From the NCBI RefSeq assembly GCF_009870125.1, contig NC_046683.1, positions 45,213,869 through 45,277,868 of the forward strand: a stretch of DNA of 64,000 nt. Direction: 5' to 3'. Under the pieces are notes generated by a model, which did not search any database, was not told the origin of the DNA, and saw only the letters and a list, made by a program, of their open reading frames with translations. This stretch comes from Drosophila pseudoobscura. Taxonomy: Eukaryota; Arthropoda; Insecta; Diptera; Drosophilidae. Positions 13,701 to 28,300 of the stretch are shown here, piece by piece. The position numbers and the translations under genes are program-made. Each line of letters begins with the position of its first letter. Position 1 is the stretch's first letter.

Positions 13701-16700
13701 CATTTTAATTAAACGAATTCTGTTTGCAGTTTTGGGACACTGGGCAGTGGGGCCATTGATGCACACAAAATGTAAATTACCGTGCTTCAAATGCCCATGG
13801 CGGAGGCAGGTGGGTGGAGATGGGAGATGGGAGTCGGGAGATGGCAGATGGATAATTGGTTTTTTGTTTTTTGCTCAACTTCATGCATCATTTAAGCACA
13901 AAAACTGCCACTTTATGTGGCTGGGGCTGGGGCGGCTCTCACAAATAAAATAAAATATAATATACAGATAATTATTTAATTTTCGTGGCTTTTGTTTGTG
14001 GTTGTTGTTGTCCGTCTGTGTCGATTGGGGTTAAGTGAATTGGAACAAGCTGGTATTCCGGCAATTACATCCATGATATGAGAGTCGCTGGGCAGCCCCA
14101 AAGTCCGCAAGCCCCAGCTTTGGGGCCCAATCCCAAGCCCGAGCCCGAGCCCAAGCCCGAGCGAAAACTCATCAACAAGTCAAGTGACACGTCAAATATT
14201 CCGTCAGTCAGGTGGCTGGGAACGAATATAGCCATCCCATATACCAAACTCGGCCCGAGGCCGGATTCTATTCCCTATTCGCAACGAGAACCGTCGCATG
14301 AGTCGTTCCAATAACCATTTCCATTTTCCATTCGCCTCGACTGACATTTCACACACACTCGAGTGTGTGTGTGTGTGTGTGTGTGTGGTATGCAAACTTT
14401 TCTTGTTTTTATTGGCCCACATTGAACTTTGGTGCCCTGCCGGCCGTAATAGTCTCTCTTTTTGGCCCTCTGTGTATTCAAATGGCGACTACAAAAACTG
14501 GTTCACAGTTGTCGCTTTTTGAAAGGTAAATAGTTTGGGCTTTGTAAAGCGTTTTAGCCGGAATTGTGCACTTGAATGCGGTGTCTCTTGGGCAAACATT
14601 CCACTCTAGAGTTGGGTGCTGGGCGTTGGAGAAACGTGATTGCCATACTAGAGAACTCCCATTTCGATGGGAGATGGCCGCCGGGCCGAGAGGCTAATGA
14701 AAGGGAAGCACACATCGCTGCCAAAACAATGGCTTCTCCGAGAGGTTCCCACTAATATTCATATCTACTTGCGACGTGGATTAATCGCCCATCAGCGTGA
14801 CACCAGACCGGAGGGTACCAGGCAGTGGCAGTACCTGGCCCTTTCTCGGAAAGCGGCTGGATCCCGCGGGAGGCCAGGCCAGCGGTTAAGCAATTACATA
14901 TACAGCGGAATCAAGCGATTTGCAAGCAGGTCTCTCAGGTCTTGGGCCATAAATTCCAAACTTGGCTTTGATTTGCATTGCAAAACTATTCGCGGAAACT
15001 TCAATTAAGACTCGCAGATGCAAAACCCCCAGAGCGGCACGTGCCACACTATATGTATCTCTGGGCAGGGTTGGGGGGTATACCTGCTCATCATCAATGT
15101 ATATACTAATGGCACGCCTAGCCCTGAGCATCTTTCGGTGCTTTTCTGCAAGTAGTAGAGGGAACTCGTAAATAGTGGACAGAACGCGACCTTCACCACA
15201 AGACGGCGACGAACGAAAGATCGTTGGAGCCACAACCACAACCAGTTAGAGACCAAGAACCAAGAGGAACCAAAAAACATACAAAATATGAGTACGAGTA
15301 GGGGTACGGGTGCGGGTATGAGTGGTAGGGGTAGGGGGTGGGGGTGGGGGAATGTCTGTGCGGAAACCACTTACGTCAAAGGCATTGATGACTATCATTT
15401 TGGTAGAACAGAAATGACGACGCTGGGGCGAGCTCTAATCATTAGCGCGAGAGGAGGGGATGGGTGCCGTCCGTCCGGAGCCCTCTCTCACTCTACATTT
15501 AGTGGATGTCTAACCGCACGCCAATCAATTCGGCCTGCGCTGGCGATTAGATTTAGTGGCTTATACTATTATCTTTTTTGGTCACGCACGAAACGCCAAC
15601 ATGAATATTAGCATTTATCTGTTATCGGAATACGGGGTAACTATCTCTCCATACGTGCAAATGCAACCGGAGGATCGGATCGCCAATTAGACTTATACTC
15701 AAAGAGTGACAGGGAGAGAGAGAGAGAGGGCAGATCCTTATCTCACTTCCCCGGACAGCTATCAATAGCAGCAAAAGCAAACAAACAAAAACAAAAACAA
15801 AAGCAAACGCAGCAAATGAAATCAGGCAAAAAGTCAGCGCATTGATAAGGCAAATATCGAGTCACAATCAGGCGACGTGGGTCATTGACAGACAGCTTTC
15901 GATGATTCGACCGGCTTTCTTAGAACAAAAGAAGAAAACATTGAATATTTGCCAATAAGAATGTCTCCTCTCCTTCCTGCCAGTTGGATCCACAGACCAG
16001 ACGGAATGTCGGACGATGAATTTCTAGGGAATTCGAAGCAAGTTTTTTTCTTTTCTTGTGTTCTTTGTTTCTTGTTAGAAAAGCGATAACGTGGCCGAGA
16101 TGAGATGCCGATGGACGGGTGCCTGGATGCTTGGACGACTGCAAGAAAGAGCGACTGCTGGGCCGCCGCTGTTGATTTATTGGTTTGCTTTTGCTGCTGA
16201 TCTCTATTTTTGCACTAGCACTGGCGCACTTTCACTTGGTGTGTACGTTGGAATGAGAGACAAACGGAGTTTTGATCGCGTTATATCTATGTAGTTCCTT
16301 CGATGTCGCACTCTAAGCGAGGCTTGCGGCTTGAGAATGGCCCGGTGTAGCGTTGGAGCCCCCTAGAACTCGACTAAACAAATATTTCTCGACAAAAACT
16401 TGGTAGGTTGTTGGGGAAATGAATTGATGTTGGAATTGCGAATGTGTATGTTGTATATGCGTGCGCGTGTGCGTGTGTGTATGTGGATGTGGCGTGGAGC
16501 GATAAAAGACAATTGGAGATGGAGACGGACAGAGGGACAGACGGCACAGACACAGACGGCAGACGGTTACACAGGTAGAAAAACAGAGGCAGAGATAAAT
16601 GAAACGAGAGGCGAGAATCGACAATCACGACACAGCACCAGAAGAAACAACAAACAGCGGCACAAACAATTTCCGAGAGGGAGAGAGGCAGCAAGAGAGC

Positions 16701-19700
16701 CGAGCCGCGCTGTCAGCATTCTGCACTTTCTTTAAAACTCACGCGACAAATGGTGCGAGGGGGAAACCGGCAGGAGATTCAATTGTATCGTATCACATGG
16801 GCCTGACTTTAAACAGACTTCACTTTATTGTTCTTTTGATTACGGCGTGTTTTATTTTCTTTGTTTTCCTTATTAATTCCTCAGTTCAATAATTTTGACG
16901 GTACGCGCAGAAACAGAAAAAAACAGAAACAATGACGAATGTGGATCGGAGGCAACGTGTACAGCGGCAGAGAACGGCAGAAATTCCGATCAACAGTCAG
17001 AGAGACAGTGCTGCCACTTTAGCTTTTTTCAGGCTATGTCTACATTTTTTTACATGGAATTTATTTTACAATTTTTAAAATTGCTGTATTAACTACGCAT
17101 TTTTAAAATACAGCTCATTTTAGCTTATTTTAGCATTAAATGCATATAGCCACTGTTTCGGCCTTTATAGCTGCATAAAAAGTAACCAAACAATTTTGTT
17201 TTGCCAGCACTGACTGTGAGAGAGGCTTATTGGACAGCACAAAATGTGCTGTTGGCGCGCAAAAGCTCGATTGTTTCTCAGAGAGCGCTAGAAAGAGAGA
17301 GGGGGAGACTTGCCATACGAATTGAATTCCAGCAACCTTGCATTTTGAGTGTGTTTGTGGGAGTGTGTATGGGTCAAGTTCAGATAATTGTGCCCATACA
17401 TATGCACATATGTAGATCAAGCACATACATATATATTGTATGTTGATCCCACATCCAAGAGGAGGGATGTGGGTTTCGTTTACAATTGTTTCGCCACCAC
17501 TAATTACTCAATTACATTGCTGCACCACCGCTATCTAACTCGATCTTTGGCGATCGCCACGAACCGTTAATTGGCTTTCCATTATTTTTTGGGAAAGTGC
17601 TGCTGTGCATTGTATCGCCAATCGCTGATCTTCAATTAGCATATGCAAATTGGCAGAGCTCCGTCTGAGCGGTAAAAATGTGTGAGATTTTCTTGATTCT
17701 TCTCCATTAGCACCCCCTACAAATGTTTACGAACATCCCCGAACAGCACAAACGATCGAAAACAATTATAAACTTGTTGTCGAGGGTATTATGATTATGA
17801 TCAGATGTCTGGTCTGGAAAAAATATAGATGCTTGATTCGAGACTATGGAAAACAACACAAACTATACATTGCTAAATCAATTAAGATGCAAATCTGATG
17901 ACTACTCGTATCATATATTCCCAATGCCCAGTTCAATACATAACCAAAGTAAAAATGCCAAATATTATGGTATGTTTTTGGTAAGCCTCGCCTATTATCG
18001 CTATAAGAAGTACTCTATGTAGAAGAAATAATCATCGTTATGTTTCTAAGACGCATCTTTTCATCTGTGCTCAAAACCTTTTATTCCATGCACCAATAAT
18101 CACGATACCCAAAGCTATCAAAGGGTATCAAACAATTCTGTCACCTGAAGCTCACATTCCTTTCTCGTTGACTACAAGTCGCTTTGGACTGAATCTCACG
18201 ACAAACTCATTTCTGATTGCGTAAGCAAGAGATTATCCAAAGGCGACTGGGGAGAGAGGATTGTACAAATAAAGGGATCAGCCAAAGGAAGCCTCGCTAA
18301 TTGATGCCACAAGACACGGGCCAGGTGAAAGGAGTCTCTGCGCTTGTTCCCGACTCCTTTGAGCGCGAGAATAGTTACAGAAAATTTTAATTACGCTAAT
18401 CAAGTCTTTTACTTCACCTTCAACATTGCCACCTCTTACTCTTCTTTGCCTTTCATTCGTCTGTCTGTCTTGGTGTCTCGCTGTCTCGGTGTCTGTGCGT
18501 CTGTGTTCCGGGTAAGCTTTTATCGGCGAACCTTTTCCGCTTTGGTTGCGCTTTCCGCGTTTGCTCTTTGGCGGAGAACAACGTTGACTAATGACGGCGC
18601 CCTGGCAGCCGTGGTCTTGACAATATACCCATTCCTCCCCTCCCCCCAGCAATTGTTGCTTTCCAGTGGCAACAATGCCGGGGGCACGGCACACAGTGGG
18701 GTGTGGGTGGCACCTGCACCGCACAAAAACAATTGGCATTCTCTTTGAATTATTATTAATTTACGTAATTTTCTTGGGATGGGGCGATGCAGCCAAAAAG
18801 GATGCTTTCAAAAGATAGCTGCAACAATTTCCGGCATCAAATATCAAATATCTGGTCAGCGCCTGGCATGGCGGGGGGAATGGGAGGGGGGAGGAGAGCG
18901 CTACTCAACTGTGCTGAATAATAGAGAAAACCTTGATGGAAACTTCACGTAAGCCGCTTACGTTCTCGGTATATTTCGGTTGAACAAAGAATATGAAACT
19001 AAACAAGTTTTCAGGTCTTTCATGAAATTTGAAATTAGCTTTCGATACTTCAACATCCCGCTACCCTTTCCCACTGCCCCGTTGCCTCGTGCGGAGTGCC
19101 AAGGACCTCCTCGTTACTCCTCGTTGCTATGGCATTTTGCCGGGCAAAGCCGCATCTTGCGGTGTGGATGGCGTCAAATTGGCATGAATATTTCATGGCC
19201 ATAATGATCTGAGCAGGATGGATAAGCTCCCCATTAAAGCAATTGGAGCTTTAAGCTCACGCCCACGCCCACGCTTAACCCGCTGCAGCCTTCATCGTTC
19301 ATCCTCTTCATTGTGTCCTCTGTCAATGTCCATCGACAATTGTCATGCATTTTCTAGCACAGTAATTGCAATCAAGCGAGTACTCAAATTCCAATTGTTT
19401 ATTTGCTGCATGGCCAGGGTACGTGTACGGGGTATGGGGTATGGGGTATGGGGTCCAGGGTCCTTTTGCTGGACAGGAATTGCTGAAATTCGATTTGCAA
19501 TCCCAAAAATCACACTTGGCTGCCTCTGTGACAGCCAACGATTGGGGGCTTGGGACCAGGACTGGCTGCTTAGCAGCTTCATTCAATTTCGAATCGGTCG
19601 AATTAGTGCGGTTCGGTTCGCATGGTGACCAGTCGTGACCACTCAGCCGTTCCCCCCGCAATCTGTTGCTTGGACACACTCTCCGAAACGGTTTGTGGCT

Positions 19701-22323
19701 CAGATAGGACCCATAGGCACCAGTGCAAAACACCTCGACAGCATGATTTGAATAACAAATTGAGGCATGAATCAGTTGCAAAACATTCAAAACCATTTAA
19801 TAAACCTTTAGCCTGGGAAAAAACAAAGTTGTTGTAGGATAAAGATCCTAGGATAGGCCTGTAGGATCTGGTCTTTACAGAATGTTTATTTTGAATGGGA
19901 TTCTTGAAAAATATCCCCATAACCCATAGCCGCTCCCTGAAACCAGTCACGTTTTGTCTAATTTATGGACAAAGGACCTACGATGGTAGGTTACCATTAT
20001 TTCTGTACATTTTAGGCAATTGAGAAGGGTAAAATTTAGCTATTATTTCGCTGGGAATTGCTATGGTTGGCAAAACTGTGGCTTTGTTTCCCCGCCCTCC
20101 CTCCGAGTGCAAGGATATATAAATCTGACCACTAGACGAGACGCATTCATCATCCAAATGCCATCGCTCAGGCTGGCGCAGACGGCGCAGATGGTGATGC
20201 AAAACGGAGCCGGCTTCCAGGGCGTTTCCTTGCCACGTAAACGCTGCGTTACTTAACGGTCGGGTCGGGTTGGGTCTGTAACAGTATGAGTAACAGGACT
20301 CCATGGCCATCAAAAATGGAGAGCAAGTGCAGCCATTATTCTTGCCTTTAGCCCGCGTGGAGGGGGCTGTGGAGAGCATTATTATGTTTGCGTAGCAAAT
20401 GTCTCATGGAGCTGAAACTGAAGCCAGAGTTGGAGAACCAACTCCCACGGAGGAGGAAAATTCTAACGAGCTGGCCGGATGTGCTGAGGGGAAGCTCAAG
20501 AGGGGAGTCACAGCCATAGAGGGTTGGGGGAAAAGGGAATCGGGAATCGGGAAACGAGAATGCACAAAAATGCGAAAAAATTGTGAAATTTTATTCGGCA
20601 TTCAATATTCCAGAACGTGGCACAGCGGAGGCGCTAATGATGAGCAAATAGTCTCGTTAAAGTTGTCAAACCATCAAAATATGCAAATGAGGTATGGCAT
20701 CCCTCCAGAAAATCCAGGATCCGCCAGCTTGCTAAAAGGACTCCTGCCTAAAGGGTCCACTAACGACTCGAAATCGATTCCGCCGCCAATCAATCGCGAT
20801 TTTCATCGCAGCTTTTCGCCAACGGCTTGGCTGCACCTCCACTATGGGAACCCGAAATGTCCTTCTGGAATGCCTTGGCTTCATGCCTGGCATTCAATCC
20901 ATCCCGTTTGGACCCAAGGCACCCCCAGAGGACGCTCCCTGAGCGGAATATGACACCTGAGCAGGCCTGTGCTTTGTGCCGCTCAAAGATGGCCGAGGGT
21001 AAAACATGTCTCATGTATCATTGTACTACAATTTCAAGCACATGACCTTGCAGGACTGCCAAACCCAGAGCCAGCCAGAGTCTGGACAAAGGACTGGGCT
21101 TCAATCGATCTGGAAGCCAATAACACCGTACTATCAGCGGGTATCGGTAATAATCAGATGCCTTTAAGAACTTTAGGAGTTTGCCGAGCCGAATGACAAC
21201 AGTGCTCGGTGTTCAGTGGCTGGCCCCACCTTCCACTTGGCAATTGCGAGCATAGTTTATGGCTTGTAAGCCGCTTACCCTAATGGCTTTCCCCGGACAC
21301 GTTGTTTATGCCCCAGGCTTTGGGCTTTGAGTGCTGGCTGGCTGCGGCCTGGCCGTGGCATCTTCAACATTTTCTGCACCATTAAATGCAACTCGAGTCG
21401 ACATCGCAAGGTTGAAAGGTTAAAGCGAGCTTTCACAACAGCTCCTCGTTAGGCCCCGAATCAATCTCCAACCCAAGCCAAGCCAACCCAAACCAAACCA
21501 AGTCGAGGCGAGTCGAGCCGAGCCAAGCCAAACAAATGCGGCGCATTTGATTTGCAATCCAATCTAGCCGCCGGCTCCCGAGTCGCCTGCCAGCGACAGC
21601 GCCAGCTCCAGCTCCAGCTCGGAGCCGGATTTCATGAGACCTGCATGCGATAGCCCAGCACAGCCGTACCCAAGCGACCCTTAATGGAACCCTTAAAAAT
21701 ATGCAGGCTGTCACTTTTGGCCCCGAAACGAAAAACCTTTTAAGAGCCCAAAATGCCCGTTCTCCTACCTGGCAGGGGCAATTACATGCAACTGCCTCTT
21801 CAGCTTGCGGGATGGCGGGGGCCGGGTCGGGCATTCTTTTGCAGCAATTTTGTGTCCACCTTTTGCTTGAATTTTCAGCGTGCCATAATAAATGGCAGAA
21901 CCGTGCGCTTTACATTGAATTTCAGCGGGTTCGTCTTGCCAGCCAGGCTCAGGCTCCAATTACTTTCACAATGTCATAATCACACTTGGCAGACCGTTCG
22001 TGCCTCCCTTTCCGGGGCAAGCACTTAACTTTGTATCCATCGAAGGATGCAGAGGAAGAACAAACACAGGGCGAGAGACGCAATAATGGATTGAATTCGA
22101 TCTGATCGAATTGGATTCCCAGTGCATGCTTGGTGTTGCATTTACATATGTCCCCAGACCCGGACCCGGACCCGAACACAAGAGCTGGGAACCAGACAAG
22201 GATGCAGCCCCCGTCTAAGCAGACGGCGAATGCGTGTGTGGGATGGCAGTCACTGTAATGGAAACGAATAAATCCTGAATGGATCAGATACTTGCCGCAC
22301 GCGTTGTCCCCGCCGATAGATTT

Positions 22324-22363
<40 letters not shown>

Positions 22364-25300
22364 TCATGTTGCAAGCAATAACAAAACAAACAAATTTCTA
22401 TACAACACTTGCAGCGGAGGATGCAGTGGCACAAGAAAAGAAATGGCGGAATGGAGGACCATTATAATAGTTTACAACGCCTGCAGCAGGATGCGAAGGA
22501 GCTGGAAACTGGTAGAGAAATCTCCACTTTGACACTCGGGAGCCGCAGCGAGATAAAAATGGCAGACATTCAGAAGGGGACAGCGGGCCAGAGGCACAGG
22601 GGCACAGGGGCCGATGGAGCCGGTGCCTTGTCTCTCGTCTTGTCCTGGGGTCGCATTCCCGGCATGCACAGACGCCGTCGAGGACAACGACGACGAAGAG
22701 GACGACGACAAGGCCAGGCATTGCATATAAATGAAAGTGGGGGGCTTTTCCCCCACCCACCACTCCCATTACCTACCCGCACTAACATCAAAATAGTATA
22801 AACAACTAAGACTCTTTTGAGGAACTGTTCCAACTATAAAATACCTGCGCTAAAGTTATATTTCTTACGGACTCTTTTGAGTGGAAAACAAGAGAGAACG
22901 ACTTTAGCATGTCAACATTTGGACTGTATGATACTCCCTAATCGAAAAGCTATTTAGAACGACCTTGCTGCGACGAATTTTAAAGAATCGGTGGATAAGA
23001 TCCTAATACTCAGACAATAAACATTTTTCCTTAGAGAAATTTTCATATACACATTTCGTTCGCTGGAGAAAGGCGATGAATGGAGAACGATGAATGGAAA
23101 TAAATTATAATAACATGATTAAGTTTCATGTAATCCTTTCTTTCGACTGTATTCATTATTGAACGGACAGTTCGCTAGCGATACAATATAATATATATCC
23201 CTCGCTCCCAGCTAAGCACTATCGGTGGAATTTCTGCTACTAATCATTAATTTATTATCTTGCTGAGTAGCTGGCAGCAAAAACAGGGATGATTTCTTAT
23301 TGTTTCCATACGAAAATCATCCCAGTTTTCGCCAGCGAAAAATGTACCCTATATCTAGCTTTCTAGCTCTTATGGACTCCGACATCAATGGGTGTTGCAT
23401 ACGTTTTCACAGATAGAGCATACCCTTTGGACTCCAAGAAAATCGGGCATGGCAGCATCGTTGAATTTAGATCTTCTTGGGGGGCTTTCGCTGCAGTGTC
23501 TGGCTTATATAGACCCCGATCTAGCTCTTGTCACATTCATCTCCTCGCAGAGATGAATACACCCTGAATTTATGCTGTCGGGAGAGCTTTAAGTAAGCCT
23601 GGGGCGCGACCACTTAAAAAGTTGATAACTATGATTGGAAACTGCTGCCACGGCGAACCAGCAAGACATCACCCTCTCTTCCTCCACCTCCTCTTGCACA
23701 CACACACCCCTGGTCTATGTGTGTGTGCCCCGGAGGCGGTGGAAAGATGCAAATTGTCAATTTTTTCCGTTTCGTAGCGCCAAAGACGAAACGAAGTTGA
23801 ATGAAAAAATTGAAATGCAGCCGGAAAAAGTTGCACTCTTGCACTGTTTTGTCTGTAGTCTGTTGTCTCTTGTCTGTTGCAAGCTTCATTAGTTGCCGGA
23901 GTTACAGCTGGGTGGGGCGGGCGGGTTTGTGTCCCCGCCAGTTGTTGCCTTCAGATTTATTCGCCGCTCAGCACTGGGGGCGTTCTGGCTGAAGTTTTTG
24001 TTTTAGTTCTAGCTTTAGTTTCGGATTGAGCTTAGAATGTGTGACACTTTGGTGTGACAGCAGCTGTCGCAACTGTGCCGCCGAATGGATGGCTCTGATC
24101 TCATTCCCCCGCCCCCCTACTATGAGCGATGATCGGCATTAGGTGGTTGTCCAGAAGCCAGAACTGCCCCATTATAGTAATTACATCCCACAGACAATGG
24201 GAGACAATGGGGGGAAGTGCATCTCATCGCTGGTGCTGTATCGAAAAGATTTAGCCAGACAGAAAATTCAATTAATTTAAAAACATTTTCAAGTTCAGCG
24301 ACAGACAATGGGGGGAATAGAGAGAAAAGTTTCGATAGCTTTTTGTTTTTGAAATATTTATGTATGCGGGGGGCTATCCGATGCATCCGCGCATATACAT
24401 TACGTATTACGTATACGCCCCGTTCCGATCCGCCAGCCACAGGCGAAACGAATGGAAAATTGTGCAATAAGCGGTCGAAAAGTTTTATCAATGCCAGAAT
24501 TGAACGCGTAAAATCGAAAATAGGTAGCGCAAATATGGAAAAATTATCGTATAATAAATATGAGGCAACATATGGCTTCGGCTTAATCGGGAACTCGGAG
24601 GGGGGGATTCCGCCAGGGGGAATCTGGGGCGGGGAGTGGGAATTAAATTGGAAACTGTCATCCCTCTTGGCCGCAGCAACACACTGCGGCGGAATTTATG
24701 CGTGGCAGGGACAGATAATTTACATATAATTGACTGCCCGAACAGGTCCCTTTGTCCGCCGCCTGGGTCCTTTCTCGCATATGCAATTATCGGAGATGTG
24801 GGGGCGCTTTTTCAATGGAAATTCATGCACACTTAATGGCCACGCCTCTGACCGCAGACAACGGCTGGCCACGCCCACTATCCCACTATACCAGCAACCC
24901 AAACGCCCACATCCTGTTGAACTGTTGAATGCGCTCGTTAAGGGACCTGAATCTCAACGCAATTTTCCTTCTCTTGCAAATGAATTATGCTTTTATTTTA
25001 TTTCACTTTTCAGTGTCCCCCCCACACCCACCTTCCCACTGTCTTTCTCTCTCTCTCTCTCTCTGTCCTCTCGGTTTTCCCTGTTATTCTCGTTTTTCCT
25101 TGCGGTTTGTCGCATTTTAACATCCAGTTACGTGTCCATTCGAGTCCTGAAGAGTTCTGTGCAAGAACATTGTAAATTGAGCTCTGGTTCCTTCATTTTG
25201 TTTCTTTGTTCATTTTTGGTTTCCATCATGCTGATCCGAGGACCCGCCATTTGTGGTTTTGTGGCCAAGCACTTTCGGATTCATCCTTTCCTTTGCATTA

Positions 25301-28300
25301 TTCAATTAAATTGCATTCATCCGATGAAAGGTGAGTGGATGGGGCTGCTGTTGAATGAAGCTCTAATCGAGTAGTGCCACTAGCCCTTGTCGCAAAGAAT
25401 TCACATAAGGAAATTTAATTGAACGAAGAGAAGGCCTTCGCTTTGATTGATTAAATAGTTCTTTAAGGGAAATGGTAATCAAGAAGTTATTAAAAACTCC
25501 ATCATTCGCAGTGTGTTGGTCATGTCCTAGTGCCACTAGACTATAACTCTTCTCGATGGAAAACTCTGCTGAATCCCGTGATGTTCCACATAATTTATGC
25601 AGCAGCAATTTCTGCTTTTCGCCATAGCAAAAAGTTGAAAAATAAACAACAAAATAATAACAATTGAAAAGGGGGGGGAAAAAAAACAACAAAAAAACTT
25701 TAGCAGCGACAAAAGACAGGCAATGCGGCAGTAAATTTGTGTGCCAATGCAAGAAGCGCAACAACTTCATCGCAAAGTTGCGAAGGTACTCCGTACTCGT
25801 ACTCCGGGATGGTCCCCGGGAAGGGAGACACCCCAGGGATAGCGACAGGAACAGGGACAGGCAAAGGCACAGGGACAGGAGTTTGCAAAACGGAACATGA
25901 AGTTTGCCGTATTTTTACTTATTTTCATCTGAACTGAATTGAAAAGTTATTGCAAAATGAAAATAATGCGCGCACAATTGCCGGAAAAGTGGCATACACA
26001 AAAAGGAAAAATAATATGAAAATAATAATAATGGAAATTGTTTTAGCTGAAAAGGGAAAATGCACAATAGCAAAGTTTTCGCTTGGCCTGAAGAATATGC
26101 ATTGCAAAGTTGCTAAGGCAACGCAGCCGGAACCAGGGTAATGGTAAGGGTAAGGGTAGGGGCTAGGGTTTGGGGTGGTATCTGTACTTTTTGGTGACCC
26201 CGAGCAATACCATTACCATTCCGGTTCCATGTGCACTCCACACCGTAATAAATGGCCTCTGCCCAAGACGTTTCCTGCTGTTCGCTTAACTTAATTCATT
26301 CGGCACATAAATCTCACCTGGTTGAAAGTGCAGGCAGCATGTGGCAGCATGCATAGTGCCCCGGGAGCTGTTGCTTTGAAAGGGAAATCTCATTAAAACT
26401 GCATGAGACCCGTACTTCGAATGATTTGCCCTGAACCCATGGGCAACTAATTTGTTTAGTTTATCAAAGCTGGTCCCGGTCCCGGTCACGGTCCCGGTCC
26501 CGGTGCCCCGCATATATTTGCACTGCCCTGCAATCAATAGTGCCCATTCTGGACGGCAGGGACCGGGGACATTCGGCACATCCTGCCGCTGGCCCATTTA
26601 ATTTCATTTTTCAATTAGCAAAATCAACAGCGGAAAAGGTGAAAACAATGCATTCACGCGGCGAGAGTTTTAATTGCATTCACAGCCTCGCAACCAGAGA
26701 GCATTCTGTTTTTGTTTGCCCAATGGGAATGCAATCAGCGTCAGAGAACTGCCAAAGCGACTGCCAAAGCGACATAGATAATACGAGTACAACTCTATTC
26801 CAGTCCATTTGTATTTCCGATCTCTAGCCTAATCCTCAACAAATGTTCTGTGGACATGGCCGAAGGCAATTCCCATTCATTCCCTGGCCACAATTCTCCA
26901 ATTCATTATACCCATTAGGGTTTCCTGAACACATGAAGTATATCAACTAGATCAACAAAACATATTAAAGTGAATATAGCCATATCTATTTCTATGTACA
27001 CATATTTATGTACATAAATCTAGGATATATATATCTGTTTCTATAGAGAGCACGTCCTCCCAACTGCTCCAACGCGGCACATTGATGCTTGAATCGAGAC
27101 GCACATAGAGACGAGAATTGCAAAAACAACAGACATTGCGTGTGCATGATGCGGCACACTGATATTGGATAGATTATGCAATATTCAAGATACAAACAGC
27201 TAATTTCAGTAGCTTTTAGTGTACAATGAGCATCCTCCACAGAATATTTGGGTATCTCATTGTCGAGGCACTCGGCCATGGTCCGTCTCTGTTGATTATT
27301 TAATTTTAATTGTTTCAAACAAGCGAAGCGGAAATTATTAATGCAGAAAACGTGTTTGCCGCTCAATAAATGCATAATCCGTGGCAGAAAGAGTGGCATG
27401 AAATGTTATTAAATTTATAAACATTTTGTCAGCAGAAGCCGCATAATTAGTTGGGTAAAATGATCTCCGCGGCTTGGATGGTGGCACGAATGCGGAGAGG
27501 GTGCGTGGAATAAATTATGTGGTGCATTCTCCTGGTCGGCCTGCTTGTGCCCCGGCTTTTGTCGATGATAAATAATGGAGCAGAGCAATTGTTAGGCTAT
27601 AAATTTGAAACGAATGGCGATTGCCGCACACTGAATAAACTATATATTTATAATTATATTAATCCCCGTCGAACCAAATGAATTCCTCTGATTGTTTGGA
27701 ACAATTTTCGACACGATTGGCTGGCTATCTGTTGAGGGAGTGCATCCAGTGGAAACAGATAAGATGCGAGCCATGCTGCAAATACAAATCCAGGTCAATG
27801 CATCTCAGGTATGGAACGAGTTGGAAAATCAATTTCCATGCACCCAGACCAGACCAGACCGGACCCATCCACATCCACATCCGCATCCGCAGCCATATCC
27901 TCAGAGATGAAGAAGGAGATGGTCGTGCAATGCACTCGGCTGCACCCGAAAAGAATGCGGAAAGAAAGTAGAGTTAAGGGGCGCCACTGCATGCTGTAAT
28001 TTCCAGCCACTTACATCATCTAGAACAAGTTTGCAACTCCATAAAGTTCGTTCCCACGTCTCAGCCATTCATCCAATCCAATGAAAGCCGTTAAGTGCCC
28101 CATGAGCGACCCACCAAGTACCAAGGAGTCTCCAAGTCCTCCATTAGGCAGGCATAGCGGAAAAGCCGCAAAAAGTAATATGCCAGAGAAAGGAGCGGTT
28201 GAACCTTCCGACCACCATTGGGTGGTGGTGGTGGCGCCAGACGAAAAGCAAAAAACCCATCGACTCGAGCAAAGTGTTGATTTAAAGACGAGCACCCGGC

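Noticed and set aside
20399..20953. 184-aa plus ORF
   Set aside because: No recognisable motif, biased composition, inside an intron with competing frames on both strands.
24217..25374. Two overlapping plus ORFs of 170 and 214 aa in a SPoCk intron
   Set aside because: No domain, no start context or splice support, and composition follows local CT and AT tracts.
26137..26175. Telomere-like GGGTAA/GGGTAG text
   Set aside because: Only a few irregular units, one of many degenerate G-rich arrays in these introns; Drosophila telomeres do not use such repeats.
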